Position numbers and translations under genes: made by a program
DNA from: Pseudoalteromonas distincta
Lineage (GTDB): Bacteria > Pseudomonadota > Gammaproteobacteria > Enterobacterales > Alteromonadaceae
DNA length: 64,000 nt
Direction: 5' to 3'
Assembly: GCF_000814675.1 (NCBI RefSeq)
Contig: NZ_JWIG01000008.1
Span: 60,593 to 124,592 of the forward strand
Shown here: piece after piece, positions 17,929 to 26,251 of the stretch
Layout of the letters: the number at the start of each line of letters is the position of its first letter
How positions within the stretch are numbered: the stretch's first letter is position 1
Notes under the pieces: generated by a model
Told to the model about the DNA's origin: nothing
The model's database searches: none
What the model saw: the letters and a program-made list of their open reading frames with translations, nothing else

Positions 17929-18510
17929 ATGGCAACCAAGCCAACCACACTGTCATTACTAACTAGTACCCGTTTCGCAATATTTAGTATTGTTGTTATT
18001 TGCTTTGTACTACAGGTGATCAATAGTCTACCTGGCATAAACCTTAATGGTTTAGGCATATATCCACGCAGTATCCAAGGATTAATTGGCATACTATGCG
18101 CACCTTTTTTACATGGTAGCTGGTGGCACTTTGCCAGTAATATGATCCCATTTGTAGTATTAAGTTGGCTAATTTGCCAGTACAGCGTAAAACGTTTTTA
18201 TAACGTATTTATTTTTACCGCTCTAGTCGGTGGACTTTTAGTTTGGGCATTTGGGCGCAGTAACATACATGTTGGTTTAAGCGGTGTTATATATGGTTTA
18301 TGGGGCTTTATTCTATGCTACGGCTTAGTAAGACGCTCATTAAAATCAATTATAATTGCAGTTGTAGTGGCTATACTTTATAGCGGTTTTATATGGGGTG
18401 TTTTACCTCAGCGCTATCATGTATCGTTTGAAAGCCATTTATTTGGAGCGCTAAGCGGGTTGTTTTTAGGTTATAGATTAGCAAAAGCCGATAAATTAAA
18501 AGGTCGGTAA
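17929..18510 (+). CDS. Rhomboid-family intramembrane serine protease
   Basis: A 193-residue inner-membrane protein with about six hydrophobic helices, the minimal rhomboid core. The catalytic serine is in HVGLSGVIYG (GxSG motif) and the catalytic histidine in ESHLFGALSG. The HGSWWHFASN segment corresponds to the conserved WR/H-x-x-x-N region of helix 2. It cleaves transmembrane segments of unknown clients. Located between the DJ-1 terminator and yghU; no GlpG-type cytoplasmic domain is present. Confidence 0.88.
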   Translation: MATKPTTLSLLTSTRFAIFSIVVICFVLQVINSLPGINLNGLGIYPRSIQGLIGILCAPFLHGSWWHFASNMIPFVVLSWLICQYSVKRFYNVFIFTALVGGLLVWAFGRSNIHVGLSGVIYGLWGFILCYGLVRRSLKSIIIAVVVAILYSGFIWGVLPQRYHVSFESHLFGALSGLFLGYRLAKADKLKGR

Positions 18511-18597
18511 ATTAAATATTTAGGGCCTTTAATTAATTTTTTATGGCCACATTTATGAGTAAGTATTAAACATTTCCATTTAACATTGAGGTTATTT

Positions 18598-19443
18598 ATG
18601 AGTGATAAAAACGAATACACGCCACCAAAAGTATGGACGTGGGAAAGTGAAAGTGGCGGTAAATTTGCCAGCATTAACCGCCCAATTGCAGGCGCGACTC
18701 ATGACAAAACTCTACCTATTGGCGAGCACGCATTTCAGCTTTATTCTCTTGCTACACCAAATGGCCAAAAAGCTACAATCATGTTTGAAGAGCTTTTACA
18801 GCTTGGTTGCACCGATGCAGACTATGACGCATATTTAATAAACATAGGTGATGGCGATCAGTTTGGATCTGACTTTGTTGATATTAATCCAAATTCAAAA
18901 ATCCCAGCGCTAATGGATCATTCAACCACACCACCTACTCGCATCTTTGAATCAGGTTCTATTTTACAGTATTTGGCTGAAAAATTTGATGTACTCATCC
19001 CTAAGGATTTAAAAGCTAAAACGCAGTGTCGTAACTGGCTATTTTGGCAAATGGGCTCAGCGCCATATTTAGGTGGTGGGTTTGGTCACTTTTATAGCTA
19101 CGCACCAAGTAAAATGCAATACCCTATTGATCGTTTTACCATGGAAACCAAACGCCAACTTGACGTGTTAAATCGTCATTTAAGCGAAAATGAATACATG
19201 GCGGGTGATGAATACTCAATTGCCGATATTGCAATTTGGCCTTGGTATGGCTCGCTTGTTTTAGGCGACTTATATGATGCAGCTGAATTTTTAGATGTTG
19301 CCTCATACACTCATGTTGTTCGTTGGGCAAAACAAGTTGCTGATCGCCCTGCTGTAAAGCGCGGTCGTCGCGTAAATCGCACATGGGGCCCTGAAGAAGA
19401 TCAAATGGCAGAGCGCCATAACGATAGTGATTTCGAAGGTTAA
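18598..19443 (+). CDS. yghU: Glutathione S-transferase YghU
   Basis: A 281-residue cytoplasmic protein closely resembling E. coli YghU (288 residues), a Nu-class glutathione transferase with disulfide-bond reductase activity. It shares the opening K-V-W-T-W, the INRPIAGATHDKTLP segment, the thioredoxin-like domain with LYSLATPNGQKATIM, the ESGSILQYLAEKF glutathione-binding helix and the helical C-terminal domain ending VKRGRRVNRTWGP. The frame opens at a TTG (18586), but the ATG at 18598 follows GAGG at 18587-18590 by seven bases and matches the family start. Single-gene unit with its own terminator. Confidence 0.95.
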   Translation: MSDKNEYTPPKVWTWESESGGKFASINRPIAGATHDKTLPIGEHAFQLYSLATPNGQKATIMFEELLQLGCTDADYDAYLINIGDGDQFGSDFVDINPNSKIPALMDHSTTPPTRIFESGSILQYLAEKFDVLIPKDLKAKTQCRNWLFWQMGSAPYLGGGFGHFYSYAPSKMQYPIDRFTMETKRQLDVLNRHLSENEYMAGDEYSIADIAIWPWYGSLVLGDLYDAAEFLDVASYTHVVRWAKQVADRPAVKRGRRVNRTWGPEEDQMAERHNDSDFEG

Positions 19444-19496
19444 ATCTACTAAACAGCAAGTAAAGTCGTTAACACTTCAACCTGCTAGATAATTTT

Positions 19497-19530
19497 AAGG
19501 CTCATAATGATTATTTATTATGAGCCTTTT
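19497..19530 (+). terminator. Intrinsic terminator of yghU
   Basis: AAGGCTCATAAT paired with ATTATGAGCCTT, an eight-base loop, then TTTT. About 54 bp after the stop. Confidence 0.9.
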
Positions 19531-19702
19531 TACTGTACTAACTTTTTTTTTTGCTTTCATAAACTATATTTATTCTTATACTCAGGATTAGAGCCTAACT
19601 AATCGATGTTTAATACGCTTATGTTCATCTGGAATATTTGCAGTATTTCTTGAACGTTTCTCCATCGCTAGTTGGAGTGACTTTTGTATAAGGTTTTACT
19701 TA

Positions 19703-21643
19703 GTGCCATATAAAAATCTAAATAGTGAAGAACGCAGAGAATCCGTTAAAATTTTATACTCTAATGCCATCTCTGGCATTGCCATTTCGACTGTAGTCAG
19801 TTTTATATTAGTGTTTGCTTTTGATTTAAATAACCAGAAAATATCCTACGAAAAAAGTATTTGGCTAAGCATTATGGTTGTCTTATTAGCAGCTCGCGCT
19901 ATTGATGTAATGTGGTTTTATAAAACCAAAAAGGATAGCCCTTTATTTTATGCTGACACATACTCAAAAAGATTTTCAACCGGGTGTATTTTAACTGCGC
20001 TATCGTGGTGTGGGTATGCACTTTGGTTTCATAGCACCTCATCAGCAATAGAAACTACAACTACTATTGCTATTTTATCTGCCTTTGCAGGAGGCTCTGC
20101 AAATCTGCTTTCAGGAAGTCGAGTAACCGCTGTACTCTATAGCATTATTTTACTGGCGCCCTACTCTTTTTTATTAACCTTTTCTAACGAAAACTACAAC
20201 TCTGTCCTCGGTATTTTAGGCCTAGCATTTACTGCTATTATGGTGGCTTCATCGTACAAATCAGCCACATTTACACACAGCGCAATCAAGCTCAAAAACC
20301 AAAACAGAGAGCTGCTTAATGAAATGGAAAACAAGGTTGAGCAACGCACAGAAGAAATCTACCGTTTATCGAATACCGATCCACTTACAAATCTATTAAA
20401 CCGAACCGCATTTTTAAAAAATGCAAACAGACAACTAGCAGACAACCCTCAAGAACCCTTTGCTTTATTATTCGTAGATTTAGATGGGTTTAAACAAATA
20501 AATGATTCGTTGGGTCATAAAGTAGGCGATAAAGTATTAAAAGAAATAGCACGAAGAATTAGTAATGTATGCAATCAACAGCTATTTAAATGCCGATGGG
20601 GCGGGGATGAGTTTTTAATTTTAGCAACGTATCAAAAACAAGCTGAGCTTATCGAGTTTGCAGATAAAGTACTTCAAAGCATTGGTGCCGAGCATGAAAC
20701 ATATAAATATCAAAAATGGGTATCTGCAACTATTGGTATTGCCATGTATCCTGAGCACGGGAGTGATTTTAATACTTTAATTCGCTCTGCTGATACTGCA
20801 ATGTATCACCAAAAACGCATCGCGAAAGGTAATATCAATATTTATAACGATTCACTCAAATTAATACAAGAAAGAGAGTATCTTTTGAGTCAACGCCTAG
20901 TCAGTGCCATAGAAGAAAATAGCTTAAGGCTAGTATTTCAACCAATTGTTGATAGCAAAACCTCAAAAGTAACCTCTTTTGAATCATTATTACGCTGGCA
21001 ATTAGATGGTGAAAATATTTTCCCTGATGAATTTATAGCTATTGCCGAGCAATACGGTTTAATAACCGAGTTAGGTATTTGGGTAATAGAACAGGCATGT
21101 ATACAAGCAACAAAATTAAGTCACTTACAACCACAAATTGCTATAAGCGTAAACGTATCGGTTATTCAGCTACAAGATCCTGATTTTGTATCTAAGGTAT
21201 TAAAAATAGTAAATCGCCACCGGGTAGAACCTAAAAACCTACACATAGAAATTACTGAGTCAGTATTTGCCGAGGATAAACTCACATTTTTGACAGCCGT
21301 TAAAGCACTACAAAAACAAGGCTTTTGTATTTCAATTGATGATTTTGGTACAGGCTACTCATCACTATCAAGCATGCTTGATATTGGTGTAGATATAGTA
21401 AAAATAGACAGAAGCTTTATTCAAAATATGGATAAAAGAGGGTTAAGTATTATTCATGCAATTGTACAAATGGCCTCTACTTTAGATTTTACTGTTGTTG
21501 CAGAAGGCGTTGAAACTATTGAGCAAGCAAACACACTCACTAAAATTGGTGTATCTCACCTACAAGGTTATTACTTTTCAAAACCGATGGAAGTAGGTTT
21601 TGTAGATGCTTATTTAAATGAGCAAAATAAGCAATGTAGTTAA
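19703..21643 (+). CDS. Membrane GGDEF-EAL protein
   Basis: A 646-residue inner-membrane c-di-GMP protein. About six hydrophobic segments fill the first 205 residues with no recognised sensor name. A GGDEF domain (about 225-385) has an intact RWGGDEF active loop near residue 299, so it could make c-di-GMP. An EAL domain (about 395-640) shows ESLLRW, SVNVSV, IEITESV, DDFGTGYSSL, KIDRSFI and AEGVET, so phosphodiesterase catalytic residues also appear intact. Which activity dominates is not readable. The start is GTG at 19703 with AAGG upstream. A decayed family A repeat lies downstream. Confidence 0.9.
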   Translation: MPYKNLNSEERRESVKILYSNAISGIAISTVVSFILVFAFDLNNQKISYEKSIWLSIMVVLLAARAIDVMWFYKTKKDSPLFYADTYSKRFSTGCILTALSWCGYALWFHSTSSAIETTTTIAILSAFAGGSANLLSGSRVTAVLYSIILLAPYSFLLTFSNENYNSVLGILGLAFTAIMVASSYKSATFTHSAIKLKNQNRELLNEMENKVEQRTEEIYRLSNTDPLTNLLNRTAFLKNANRQLADNPQEPFALLFVDLDGFKQINDSLGHKVGDKVLKEIARRISNVCNQQLFKCRWGGDEFLILATYQKQAELIEFADKVLQSIGAEHETYKYQKWVSATIGIAMYPEHGSDFNTLIRSADTAMYHQKRIAKGNINIYNDSLKLIQEREYLLSQRLVSAIEENSLRLVFQPIVDSKTSKVTSFESLLRWQLDGENIFPDEFIAIAEQYGLITELGIWVIEQACIQATKLSHLQPQIAISVNVSVIQLQDPDFVSKVLKIVNRHRVEPKNLHIEITESVFAEDKLTFLTAVKALQKQGFCISIDDFGTGYSSLSSMLDIGVDIVKIDRSFIQNMDKRGLSIIHAIVQMASTLDFTVVAEGVETIEQANTLTKIGVSHLQGYYFSKPMEVGFVDAYLNEQNKQCS

Positions 21644-21704
21644 TAACCAAACACTTCTAAAAGCGCTTAGCTACCATATGAGTTATGCGCTACCTTTCTT
21701 ATTA

Positions 21705-21946
21705 GGGCCTATTTATTTTTTGAAGTTGAATTTGCAGCAGACTGTTTGGTATTTAGGCAAGGCAGAGCCTATGTAGTGTGGTTATTACCCATACATAGTT
21801 GATAACGTAGTATTAATGCCAAACATGCGCTGCCCAAAGGTTCTCCCTAGGGAGATTGACTCTTTGTTACTAGGTTACAAACCTCGCGCCACGATTAAAT
21901 AGTCCTTGGATTGAACAAATTTCAATCCTTAAAGGTCAACAGCCCC
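21705..21946. repeat. Miniature element, family A, copy 2 (decayed)
   Basis: About 242 bp related throughout to the copies at 14812 and 34974, sharing GCAGCAGACTGTTTGGTATT and the GGCAAGGCAGAGCC block. The left end has drifted (GGGCCTATTTATTTTTTG) and the right end reads GGTCAACAGCCCC, so the ends no longer match. TA remains on the left only. It lacks the apex of the second hairpin. Confidence 0.85.
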
Positions 21947-22142
21947 TCCCTAAAACATAAACTTACAATTGCTTACAACCAGTACATAGTAATTAGCGTA
22001 GGCTAAATATAATCCAACTTACATATGTATATTACGTTTAAACAAAAAAGCCCCAGCGCTGGATAGTACGTAAAATTATGCGCTGACGTTGCTTAAATAA
22101 TAAAAATTTTAACGATACAACTAAATATAAAAAGGAATTTGC
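21947..22142. other. Intergenic region before the FG-GAP gene
   Basis: No gene seen. It holds an apparent half-terminator at 22044-22062 (AAAAAAGCCCC then the palindrome CCAGCGCTGG) whose right arm is missing, and the ribosome site AAAGGA just before 22143. Confidence 0.4.
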
Positions 22143-23522
22143 ATGATAAAACCACTTTGCTATTCACTCATCACTTTACTTACCCCCATAAGCGTTATTG
22201 CTCAAACAATGGCAATAAAAACAACGGATGAATTAGTATCAACCGATTCAGAGATTTTATTTGCATATAATAAAGAATTAAAACAATTAGAAGCCATCAA
22301 TTTACTTACATCACTTAGTAGTGAACTTGCTTTACCAAAAAACGCCATCGGGTTTGATGTGGCAACACTTGCTAACATCACCGATAAACAAGCACTCGTA
22401 CTAACAAGTGATGGCGTATATAAAGCCCAAGCAGGTAAACCAACATTGTTGTTTAATTATGAGTCGGTTCTTAATCAATTAAAAATAGATAAATTTGAAA
22501 AAGTAGACTTTGTTTTCGATGCTAACAACGACGGTCTAAGCGATATTTTTATCCCTGGATTAGCAAGCAGTACTTTATACATTCAAAATAAAGATGGCAG
22601 CTTTAAGCCTAACAAATTTAAACAAACGCCTAAGTATGAAGGCCGCTTTTCAGGAAAAGGGCTTTCTTTAGAAGTTAATATTAACAATAAACCTGTCGTT
22701 ATCGATTTTAACCACGACGGATTAAACGACCTGGTTTTTTCAAATGACTTTGGAGCAGATGTACTACTTGCTAATTCAGAGGGCTTTGAGCAAAAGCTCA
22801 CCTCAATTGATTTTAACATTGAGCTAGGCGAGCTAAGCAATGGCGAGACTCGCAAAATAAAGCAAATTATTGATATTAATAACGACGGATTTCTAGATTT
22901 TACAACCAGGCAGTTTAAGCCTACACAAGGTATGGACTCGTTAGATATAAAAATAGCACATACTTTGTACCTAGGGAGTGCTAAAGGTTTTACTAATACG
23001 CCCATTACCTTATTTGAAACACAGGGCCCTAGTGAGTTATTGCTCAAAACTGACTTTAATAATGATGGCTTAATTGATTTACAAAAAATGGACTTAGATA
23101 TTGGCTTAGGTACCATCGCGTCTATGGCATTGGGCGGTGGCAGTACAGATGTAGATGTAGAAATGAATCTTTATAAGCAGCAACCCGACGGCTCATTTGC
23201 CAATAAATCGAGTATTGAACTTGATTTAGAAATGGAAGTGGGGATGAATGGCGATGAATCAGAACCGGCTCTCTATTTAGGTGACATTAACGGCGACAGC
23301 TATATTGATGCGGTATACAAATACAGTAAAAAAACGCTGTATATTTATTATGGAGAGCAAGACTCACTGCTAAATGATAAACGCAAAAAATTAAAGCTAA
23401 CGCTGCCTAAAAATAATAAAGATATTCTTCTAGTAGATATAAACCAAGACGGTAAAAAAGATTTTGTATTTAAATTTACCGAAGAAGATGGCACCAGCAA
23501 AATAGAAACACAGTTAAATTAA
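22143..23522 (+). CDS. Secreted FG-GAP/VCBS-repeat protein
   Basis: A 459-residue exported protein with a signal peptide ending near VIA-QTM (residue 20). At least six calcium-binding-type loops of the form D-x-N-x-D-G-x-x-D are visible: DANNDGLSD, DFNHDGLND, DINNDGFLD, DFNNDGLID, DINGDSYID and DINQDGKKD. This is the pattern of FG-GAP beta-propeller repeats. No enzyme domain is attached. Such proteins are usually extracellular or periplasmic binding or scaffold proteins; the partner is unknown. Strong AAAAAGGAA ribosome site. Converges on a small minus-strand operon with a shared terminator. Confidence 0.82.
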   Translation: MIKPLCYSLITLLTPISVIAQTMAIKTTDELVSTDSEILFAYNKELKQLEAINLLTSLSSELALPKNAIGFDVATLANITDKQALVLTSDGVYKAQAGKPTLLFNYESVLNQLKIDKFEKVDFVFDANNDGLSDIFIPGLASSTLYIQNKDGSFKPNKFKQTPKYEGRFSGKGLSLEVNINNKPVVIDFNHDGLNDLVFSNDFGADVLLANSEGFEQKLTSIDFNIELGELSNGETRKIKQIIDINNDGFLDFTTRQFKPTQGMDSLDIKIAHTLYLGSAKGFTNTPITLFETQGPSELLLKTDFNNDGLIDLQKMDLDIGLGTIASMALGGGSTDVDVEMNLYKQQPDGSFANKSSIELDLEMEVGMNGDESEPALYLGDINGDSYIDAVYKYSKKTLYIYYGEQDSLLNDKRKKLKLTLPKNNKDILLVDINQDGKKDFVFKFTEEDGTSKIETQLN

Positions 23523-23531
23523 GCCAATAAA

Positions 23532-23561
23532 AAAGCCCAACAGAATTAACCGTTGGGCTTT
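23532..23561. terminator. Bidirectional terminator
   Basis: AAAGCCCAAC paired with GTTGGGCTTT between the convergent FG-GAP gene and the gene ending at 23611; A and T runs on both sides let it serve either strand. Confidence 0.8.
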
Positions 23562-23610
23562 GGACTTAAGACTTTCGAGTAACAGTCAGCTTTACTCTAA
23601 GTAATAACAC

Positions 23611-24066
23611 CTAAGCAGTTACATTTAGCAGTGAATCGCCTTCACTTAAACCAAACTTCTCTTGCACTGATGCAAGGATTGATTCTTTATCTTCATCAGA
23701 CAACTGGTTTGAATACTCAGTTAAGAGCTCATCTAAATAGCTCACTACCTCGTCTGTATCGACTGATTCTAATGAGTTTTGTGGCGGTGGCGGCGGTCTT
23801 TGACCTTCTGCTCTTCCTGCATCACCAATGCTTTTAGCATCAAACTCGAGTTCGCCCATTAAATCAGCAAGCTCTTTTGTTGGTTCAATACCTTGTTCTT
23901 TAAATGCCGCTTGAATACTTTGCGCATCGTCGCTAGTTAAGTTTTCGGCATCAAACTGTGCAAGCGTTTCTTTAACAAAATCACTTTGCTCTGTTGTTAA
24001 TTTTGCAGCTTGATTACTTTGTTGCGGCACAAAACTCGCAGAGCTGCTGCCAATATTATTAATCAT
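23611..24066 (-). CDS. Acidic small protein of unknown function with proline run
   Basis: A 151-residue acidic protein with no signal peptide or membrane helix, rich in Gln, Asp, Glu and Ser. It has two helical halves separated by a linker containing RPPPPPQN (around residues 90-97). Each half has an EF-hand-like helical feel (for example SDEDKESILASVQEKFG) but no canonical calcium loop. It starts 12 nt after the EF-hand gene, with AAAGGAT upstream, so the two are co-transcribed. I do not recognise a family. The proline run recalls those in the EF-hand partner and the nearby histidine kinase. Confidence 0.65.
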   Translation of the reverse strand: MINNIGSSSASFVPQQSNQAAKLTTEQSDFVKETLAQFDAENLTSDDAQSIQAAFKEQGIEPTKELADLMGELEFDAKSIGDAGRAEGQRPPPPPQNSLESVDTDEVVSYLDELLTEYSNQLSDEDKESILASVQEKFGLSEGDSLLNVTA

Positions 24067-24078
24067 TTTAGTATCCTT

Positions 24079-24354
24079 TCAACGTTCACGACGAGGTGGT
24101 TTATGATCGCTAAGCTCTTGCTCACTAATTTCGCCATTACCATCGGCATCTATAGAATCAAAAATTGTTTGTGCATCACCGTGCGGTGGTTTTTTAGCAC
24201 TAAACTCTTCAAAGCTAATTACGCCATCACCATCAGTATCAATAGTTGAAAAGTCAGGTTTTTCAGGAGGATTGTCACCGCCTCGAGCAGCTACATTAGC
24301 TGAAAAAGCAATAGATAATATTGCCACAGTGGCAAGAGTTGAAAAATGCTTCAT
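24079..24354 (-). CDS. Exported EF-hand calcium-binding protein
   Basis: A 91-residue protein with a signal peptide (cleavage near NVA-ARG, residue 22) and two consecutive canonical EF-hand loops: DTDGDGVISFEE at 39-50 and DADGNGEISEQE at 69-80, each with Asp at positions 1, 3, 5 and Glu at 12. Thus a periplasmic or secreted calcium-binding protein. A longer frame reaches 24492, but the ATG at 24354 has GAGG at eight bases and starts the signal peptide. Proline motifs (KKPPHG, HKPPRRER) follow each hand. Operon with the gene at 23611. Confidence 0.85.
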   Translation of the reverse strand: MKHFSTLATVAILSIAFSANVAARGGDNPPEKPDFSTIDTDGDGVISFEEFSAKKPPHGDAQTIFDSIDADGNGEISEQELSDHKPPRRER

Positions 24355-24656
24355 AGTAATAACCTCGTATTTAAGAATTAAACTAAGCTTACGCTTTAAA
24401 AACGCAAACAATGTGCAAATAATGAGGAAGTAATAAATTATTTTTAATAAAAACTGATGATTCAAAAAAAGTTCTGGTTGATTGCTTTGCAATCAATATA
24501 TAAGCTAATAAAATAATACGATTAATTACTCTCTGGCAGTAGTGTTACTGCCCTTAATTCTCAAAGCTGATATACTGCTTGAGCCAATTAAACAAACAAA
24601 TACAGAGCACTTTCATAAATAATGATTAATAACCAACCCTACTTAGCAGGCAATCT

Positions 24657-25514
24657 GTGAAAATACCTAAACGCCTACAACCTCTTGTTGATGATGGCCT
24701 TATTGACGAAGTAATAAGCCGACTAATGAGCGGTAAAGAAGCCGATGTATTTATTGTGCGTTGTGGTGAACATATTCGCTGTGCGAAAGTGTATAAAGAT
24801 GCGGTTAAACGTAGTTTTAAAAAGGCGGCACAATATCAAGAAGGCCGAAAAGTACGCGGTGGACGCCAAGCGCGTGCAATGGGTAAACGCTCTAGCTATG
24901 GCCGCCAATTAGAAGAAGAAATTTGGCAAAATGCCGAAGTTGATGCGTTATCTCGTTTAGCTGGCGTGGGTGTACGTGTTCCTGATACTTACTTTTGTAT
25001 TGATGGCGTGCTGCTTATGGAGCTCGTCTCTGATGAAGATGGTAACGTGGCCCCTCAACTAGGACATGTCGTTTTTAGTGAAGAGCAAGCGATTGAGCAG
25101 TATAAACTCATGATACATTACATTAAGCTAATGCTTTGCGCAGGTATAATACACGGTGATTTATCTGAGTTTAATGTACTTGTAGATAATAACGGCCCTG
25201 TAATTATAGATTTACCGCAAGCTGTTAACGCCTCAGCAAATAACAGTGCACAAGCTATGTTTGCACGCGATGTAAATAACATACGCCGCTACTATGGTGA
25301 ATTTGCGCCAAGCATACTAAAAACTCAATACGCTAAAGAAATGTGGGCACTATTTGAAGAGGCCAATTTAACGCCTAATTCAACGCTTACAGGTGAATTT
25401 GAAGACAGCGACGAACTTGCTGATGTAGATTCTATTCTTGATGAAATCCAAGCAGCAGAATACGAAGAGTTTGACCGTTTAGAGCGAATTAAAAATGCTG
25501 ACGATGATGAGTAA
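24657..25514 (+). CDS. RIO1-like atypical serine kinase (PA4780-type)
   Basis: A 285-residue cytoplasmic protein of the RIO kinase fold. Visible are the ATP-binding lysine in RCAKVYKD, the RIO-specific insertion rich in basic residues (GRKVRGGRQARAMGKRSSYG), the catalytic loop HGDLSEFN with Asp and Asn, and the metal-binding IIDLPQA. The C-terminus is very acidic (ends NADDDE). Bacterial proteins of this type are known in Pseudomonas and relatives, but their substrates are largely unknown. The start is GTG at 24657. It is divergent from the EF-hand operon and convergent with the response regulator. Confidence 0.85.
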   Translation: MKIPKRLQPLVDDGLIDEVISRLMSGKEADVFIVRCGEHIRCAKVYKDAVKRSFKKAAQYQEGRKVRGGRQARAMGKRSSYGRQLEEEIWQNAEVDALSRLAGVGVRVPDTYFCIDGVLLMELVSDEDGNVAPQLGHVVFSEEQAIEQYKLMIHYIKLMLCAGIIHGDLSEFNVLVDNNGPVIIDLPQAVNASANNSAQAMFARDVNNIRRYYGEFAPSILKTQYAKEMWALFEEANLTPNSTLTGEFEDSDELADVDSILDEIQAAEYEEFDRLERIKNADDDE

Positions 25515-25538
25515 CTCATCGTCATAGCTCATTCCACC

Positions 25539-26213
25539 TTACTGTGGATGCACAAACCGGTAGCCAACCCCATAAACAGACTGGATAACACTTTCAGTTT
25601 GTGTCACTTCATCTAGTTTTTTACGCAACTTTTTAATATGGCTATCAATTGTACGGTGGCTCACAATACGCTGATCGGCGTACATAGTGTCCATTAAGCT
25701 ATCGCGCGAATAAATACGATTTGGGTTGTTAAACAAAGGTTTAAATAGCTGAAATTCAAAGTTCGTCAATTCTATACTGTTTGATTTATATTTTACGCTA
25801 TAGCTGCTTTCGTCAAGCTTCATTGTTGACTCTGTAACGTCACTTGCGTTATTTAATCGCCTTAAAATAGCTTTTACGCGTGCCACCAGCTCAGCATAAC
25901 TAAACGGCTTACAAATATAATCATCTGCACCTAATTCCAGCCCAAGCAGCCTATCTATTTCTTCTACTTTTGCCGATACCATAATAATAGGCACGTTTGA
26001 AAAGCGCCTGATTGCTTTACACAGTTCAATACCACTTTGACCTGGTAACATTATGTCTAGCAAGATTACACTCGGCCTGTTAATTTCAAGCCAAGGTAAT
26101 ACTTCATTCCCGTGATGTATTTGATGAGTAATAAAGTGATGGCTGCTTAAAAAGTCACTCATTAAGTTAGCCAGCTTTACTTCATCTTCCACAATTAGTA
26201 TTTGTTCACTCAT
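25539..26213 (-). CDS. OmpR-family response regulator (BaeR-like)
   Basis: DNA-binding response regulator of 224 residues from the ATG at 26213. The receiver has the acidic pair Glu9-Asp10, the phosphoacceptor Asp53 in ILLDIMLPG, the Ser/Thr in VSAK and the conserved lysine in CKPFSYAEL. The C-terminal winged helix carries RTIDSHIKKLRKKL and ends VYGVGYRFV. An in-frame ATG at 26219 is possible, but the CAGAG ribosome site is better spaced for 26213. It is the last gene of the YHYH operon, 38 nt after the kinase, and is presumably its cognate partner. Targets are unknown; the operon itself is likely. Confidence 0.9.
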   Translation of the reverse strand: MSEQILIVEDEVKLANLMSDFLSSHHFITHQIHHGNEVLPWLEINRPSVILLDIMLPGQSGIELCKAIRRFSNVPIIMVSAKVEEIDRLLGLELGADDYICKPFSYAELVARVKAILRRLNNASDVTESTMKLDESSYSVKYKSNSIELTNFEFQLFKPLFNNPNRIYSRDSLMDTMYADQRIVSHRTIDSHIKKLRKKLDEVTQTESVIQSVYGVGYRFVHPQ

Positions 26214-26251
26214 AGGCATCTCTGTAAGTAACCTTAACTTTATTTTATAAA

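Noticed and set aside
22583..23116. A 177-codon open frame antisense to the FG-GAP gene
   Set aside because: It arises from the complement of repeated Asp/Asn codons in a clearly real gene and has no ribosome site.
25499..25526. Palindromic GATGAGTAACTCATC after the RIO kinase as a terminator
   Set aside because: No T run follows and the symmetry comes partly from the repeated Asp codons at the gene end.
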